A stretch of 6,096 bases of DNA, taken from Chloroflexota bacterium (GTDB lineage: Bacteria; Chloroflexota; UBA6077). A program made the position numbers and the translations under genes. Of this stretch, positions 5,027 to 6,096 are shown in pieces; position 1 is the stretch's first letter; each line of letters starts with the position of its first letter. The notes beneath the pieces were generated by a model. That model had not been told where the DNA came from and searched no databases. It worked only from the letters and a program-made list of their open reading frames with translations. Location of the stretch: the NCBI GenBank assembly GCA_021845945.1, contig JAJZRD010000231.1:1-6096 (forward strand), in the 5' to 3' direction.

Positions 5027-6096
5027 CTAGCGCAATGGCGCGCCTACGACGCCCTCCCCGGCCGGCCGCTCGATCCTGGCCCCGCTCACGGTGCCGGCCA
5101 GATCCCTGGGACTGCTGCCGTACACCCGAAGGTAGTTGTCCGAGAGCCCGGTGAACCAGCGAGAGCCGTTGACCTCCAGGCCCAGCCGCCGGGCCTCCCC
5201 GCCGGGCAGCCTCTCCTCCCACAGCACCCCCAGCACCGAGCCCAGGAACTGGGCCCGGTACTCCCGACCCATCTCCTCGGCCAGGGCGATCAGCCGCTCG
5301 CTCCGCTCCTGCTTGACCCTGGGATCCACCTGGTCGGGCATGGTGGCCGCCGGCGTTCCCGAGCGGGGCGAGTACTTGAAAACGTGGAGTCCGGCAAAGC
5401 CGATGGAGCGCAGGAAGCTCTCGGTCTCCCGCTGCTCCTCCTCCGTCTCCCCCGGGAACCCGACGATCACGTCGGTGGTGATCGCCACGCCGGGCAGCGC
5501 CTGCCGGGCCTCCGCGACTATCCCGGCATACGCATCCACATTGTAGCGCCTGCGCATCCGCTTGAGAACGGCGTCGGACCCGCTCTGGAGGGAGAGGTGG
5601 AGGTGGCGGCAGAGCCGGCCGGAGCCCCACAGGGCGTAGAAGTCGGGATTCCAGTCCTCCGGCTGAAGGGAGGAGAGCCTGAGGCGGGGCAGATCCGTCT
5701 CGCCCAGGATCCTCTCCAGCAGCCTCAGCAGCCCTCGGCCCTGCGCGTTCTCCCGGGTGGCTCGGGAGCCCCAGTCGCGACCGTAGGCGGTGATGTTGAC
5801 CCCGGTCAGCACCACCTCCTGGTGGCCTTCCCCCACGAGCCTCCGGATCTCCTCCACCACCTCTCGGGCGGGGCGGCTGCGCTGGTGTCCTCGCGCGGTG
5901 GGAACGATGCAGTAGGAGCAGTGGTTATCGCACCCCTCCTGGATCTTGACGAAAGCCCGGGTGCGGGGGACCAACCTCTCCCCCTGCCCCTCCCCCACCT
6001 CCAGAGAGTGCTCCCGCAGCAGCTCCACCAGCCGATCCTTCCCCCGGTTGCCCAGGACCGCGCCGACCCCCTCTATCGCCTTCACGGCCTCGCCTT
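5027..6096 (-). CDS. mtaB: tRNA t6A37 methylthiotransferase MtaB, partial (5' end outside window)
   Basis: This radical-SAM enzyme adds a methylthio group to t6A at position 37 of ANN-decoding tRNAs, giving ms2t6A. About 355 residues are present. The frame is still open at the right edge (…KGEAVKAIEGVG), so the start and most of the N-terminal MTTase domain with its second Fe-S cluster lie beyond it. The radical-SAM CxxxCxxC is in EGCDNHCSYCIVPTARG, with cysteine codons at 5930-5932, 5918-5920 and 5909-5911. VVLTGVNITAYGRDW, LSLQSGSDAVLKRMRRRY and VGFPGETEEE follow, then HVFKYSPRSGTPAATMPDQV. The last 70 or so residues form a TRAM-like RNA-binding domain. YSPRSGTPAA and VLTGVNITAYGRD fit MtaB better than MiaB or RimO. 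The GTG at 6083-6085 is internal, not the start. Confidence 0.9.
   Translation of the reverse strand, partial: GEAVKAIEGVGAVLGNRGKDRLVELLREHSLEVGEGQGERLVPRTRAFVKIQEGCDNHCSYCIVPTARGHQRSRPAREVVEEIRRLVGEGHQEVVLTGVNITAYGRDWGSRATRENAQGRGLLRLLERILGETDLPRLRLSSLQPEDWNPDFYALWGSGRLCRHLHLSLQSGSDAVLKRMRRRYNVDAYAGIVAEARQALPGVAITTDVIVGFPGETEEEQRETESFLRSIGFAGLHVFKYSPRSGTPAATMPDQVDPRVKQERSERLIALAEEMGREYRAQFLGSVLGVLWEERLPGGEARRLGLEVNGSRWFTGLSDNYLRVYGSSPRDLAGTVSGARIERPAGEGVVGAPLR

Overview
The window is a GC-rich bacterial chromosome segment in which every recognisable gene lies on the minus strand. Read in the direction of transcription (right to left) the order is: the 3' part of mtaB (tRNA methylthiotransferase, running off the right edge), a HIT/HINT-family nucleotide hydrolase, hemB (porphobilinogen synthase), and a tightly packed four-gene operon korD-korA-korB-korC for a 2-oxoacid:ferredoxin oxidoreductase, most likely the 2-oxoglutarate enzyme. 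All genes that lie wholly inside the window look intact.

The kor genes form one transcription and translation unit. korD overlaps korA by 4 bp (ATGA), korA overlaps korB by 8 bp (ATGCCTAG), and korB overlaps korC by 8 bp (ATGTCTAA). Upstream of korD is a very good promoter, TTGACC, 17 bp, TAGCAT, with an extended -10 TG. Its spacer is almost wholly a C/G-tract palindrome. This promoter also settles the korD start, because an upstream ATG lies inside the -10 element. The encoded complex would oxidatively decarboxylate a 2-oxoacid to an acyl-CoA and pass electrons through KorB and the two-cluster KorD to ferredoxin. This suggests an anaerobic or microaerophilic metabolism, or a reductive or ferredoxin-linked TCA cycle.

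The three gaps between transcription units carry different palindromic repeat families: AACGACT/AGTCGTT arms between hemB and kor; CCTCTCCC/GGGAGAGG hairpins between HIT and hemB; and a TGTCATnCTGAGCG...-type inverted repeat between mtaB and HIT. I recall dispersed intergenic repeats of these types from Chloroflexota and some other GC-rich bacteria. With the gene content this makes a Chloroflexota member (Anaerolineae- or Dehalococcoidia-like) my best guess, at low to moderate confidence and from memory rather than a search.

The genes are ordinary housekeeping and energy genes, and I see no phage, CRISPR, defence or biosynthetic system. The points worth a second look are in the non-coding DNA: the palindrome-in-spacer kor promoter, the three repeat families, and a nested set of competing stems upstream of the HIT gene.
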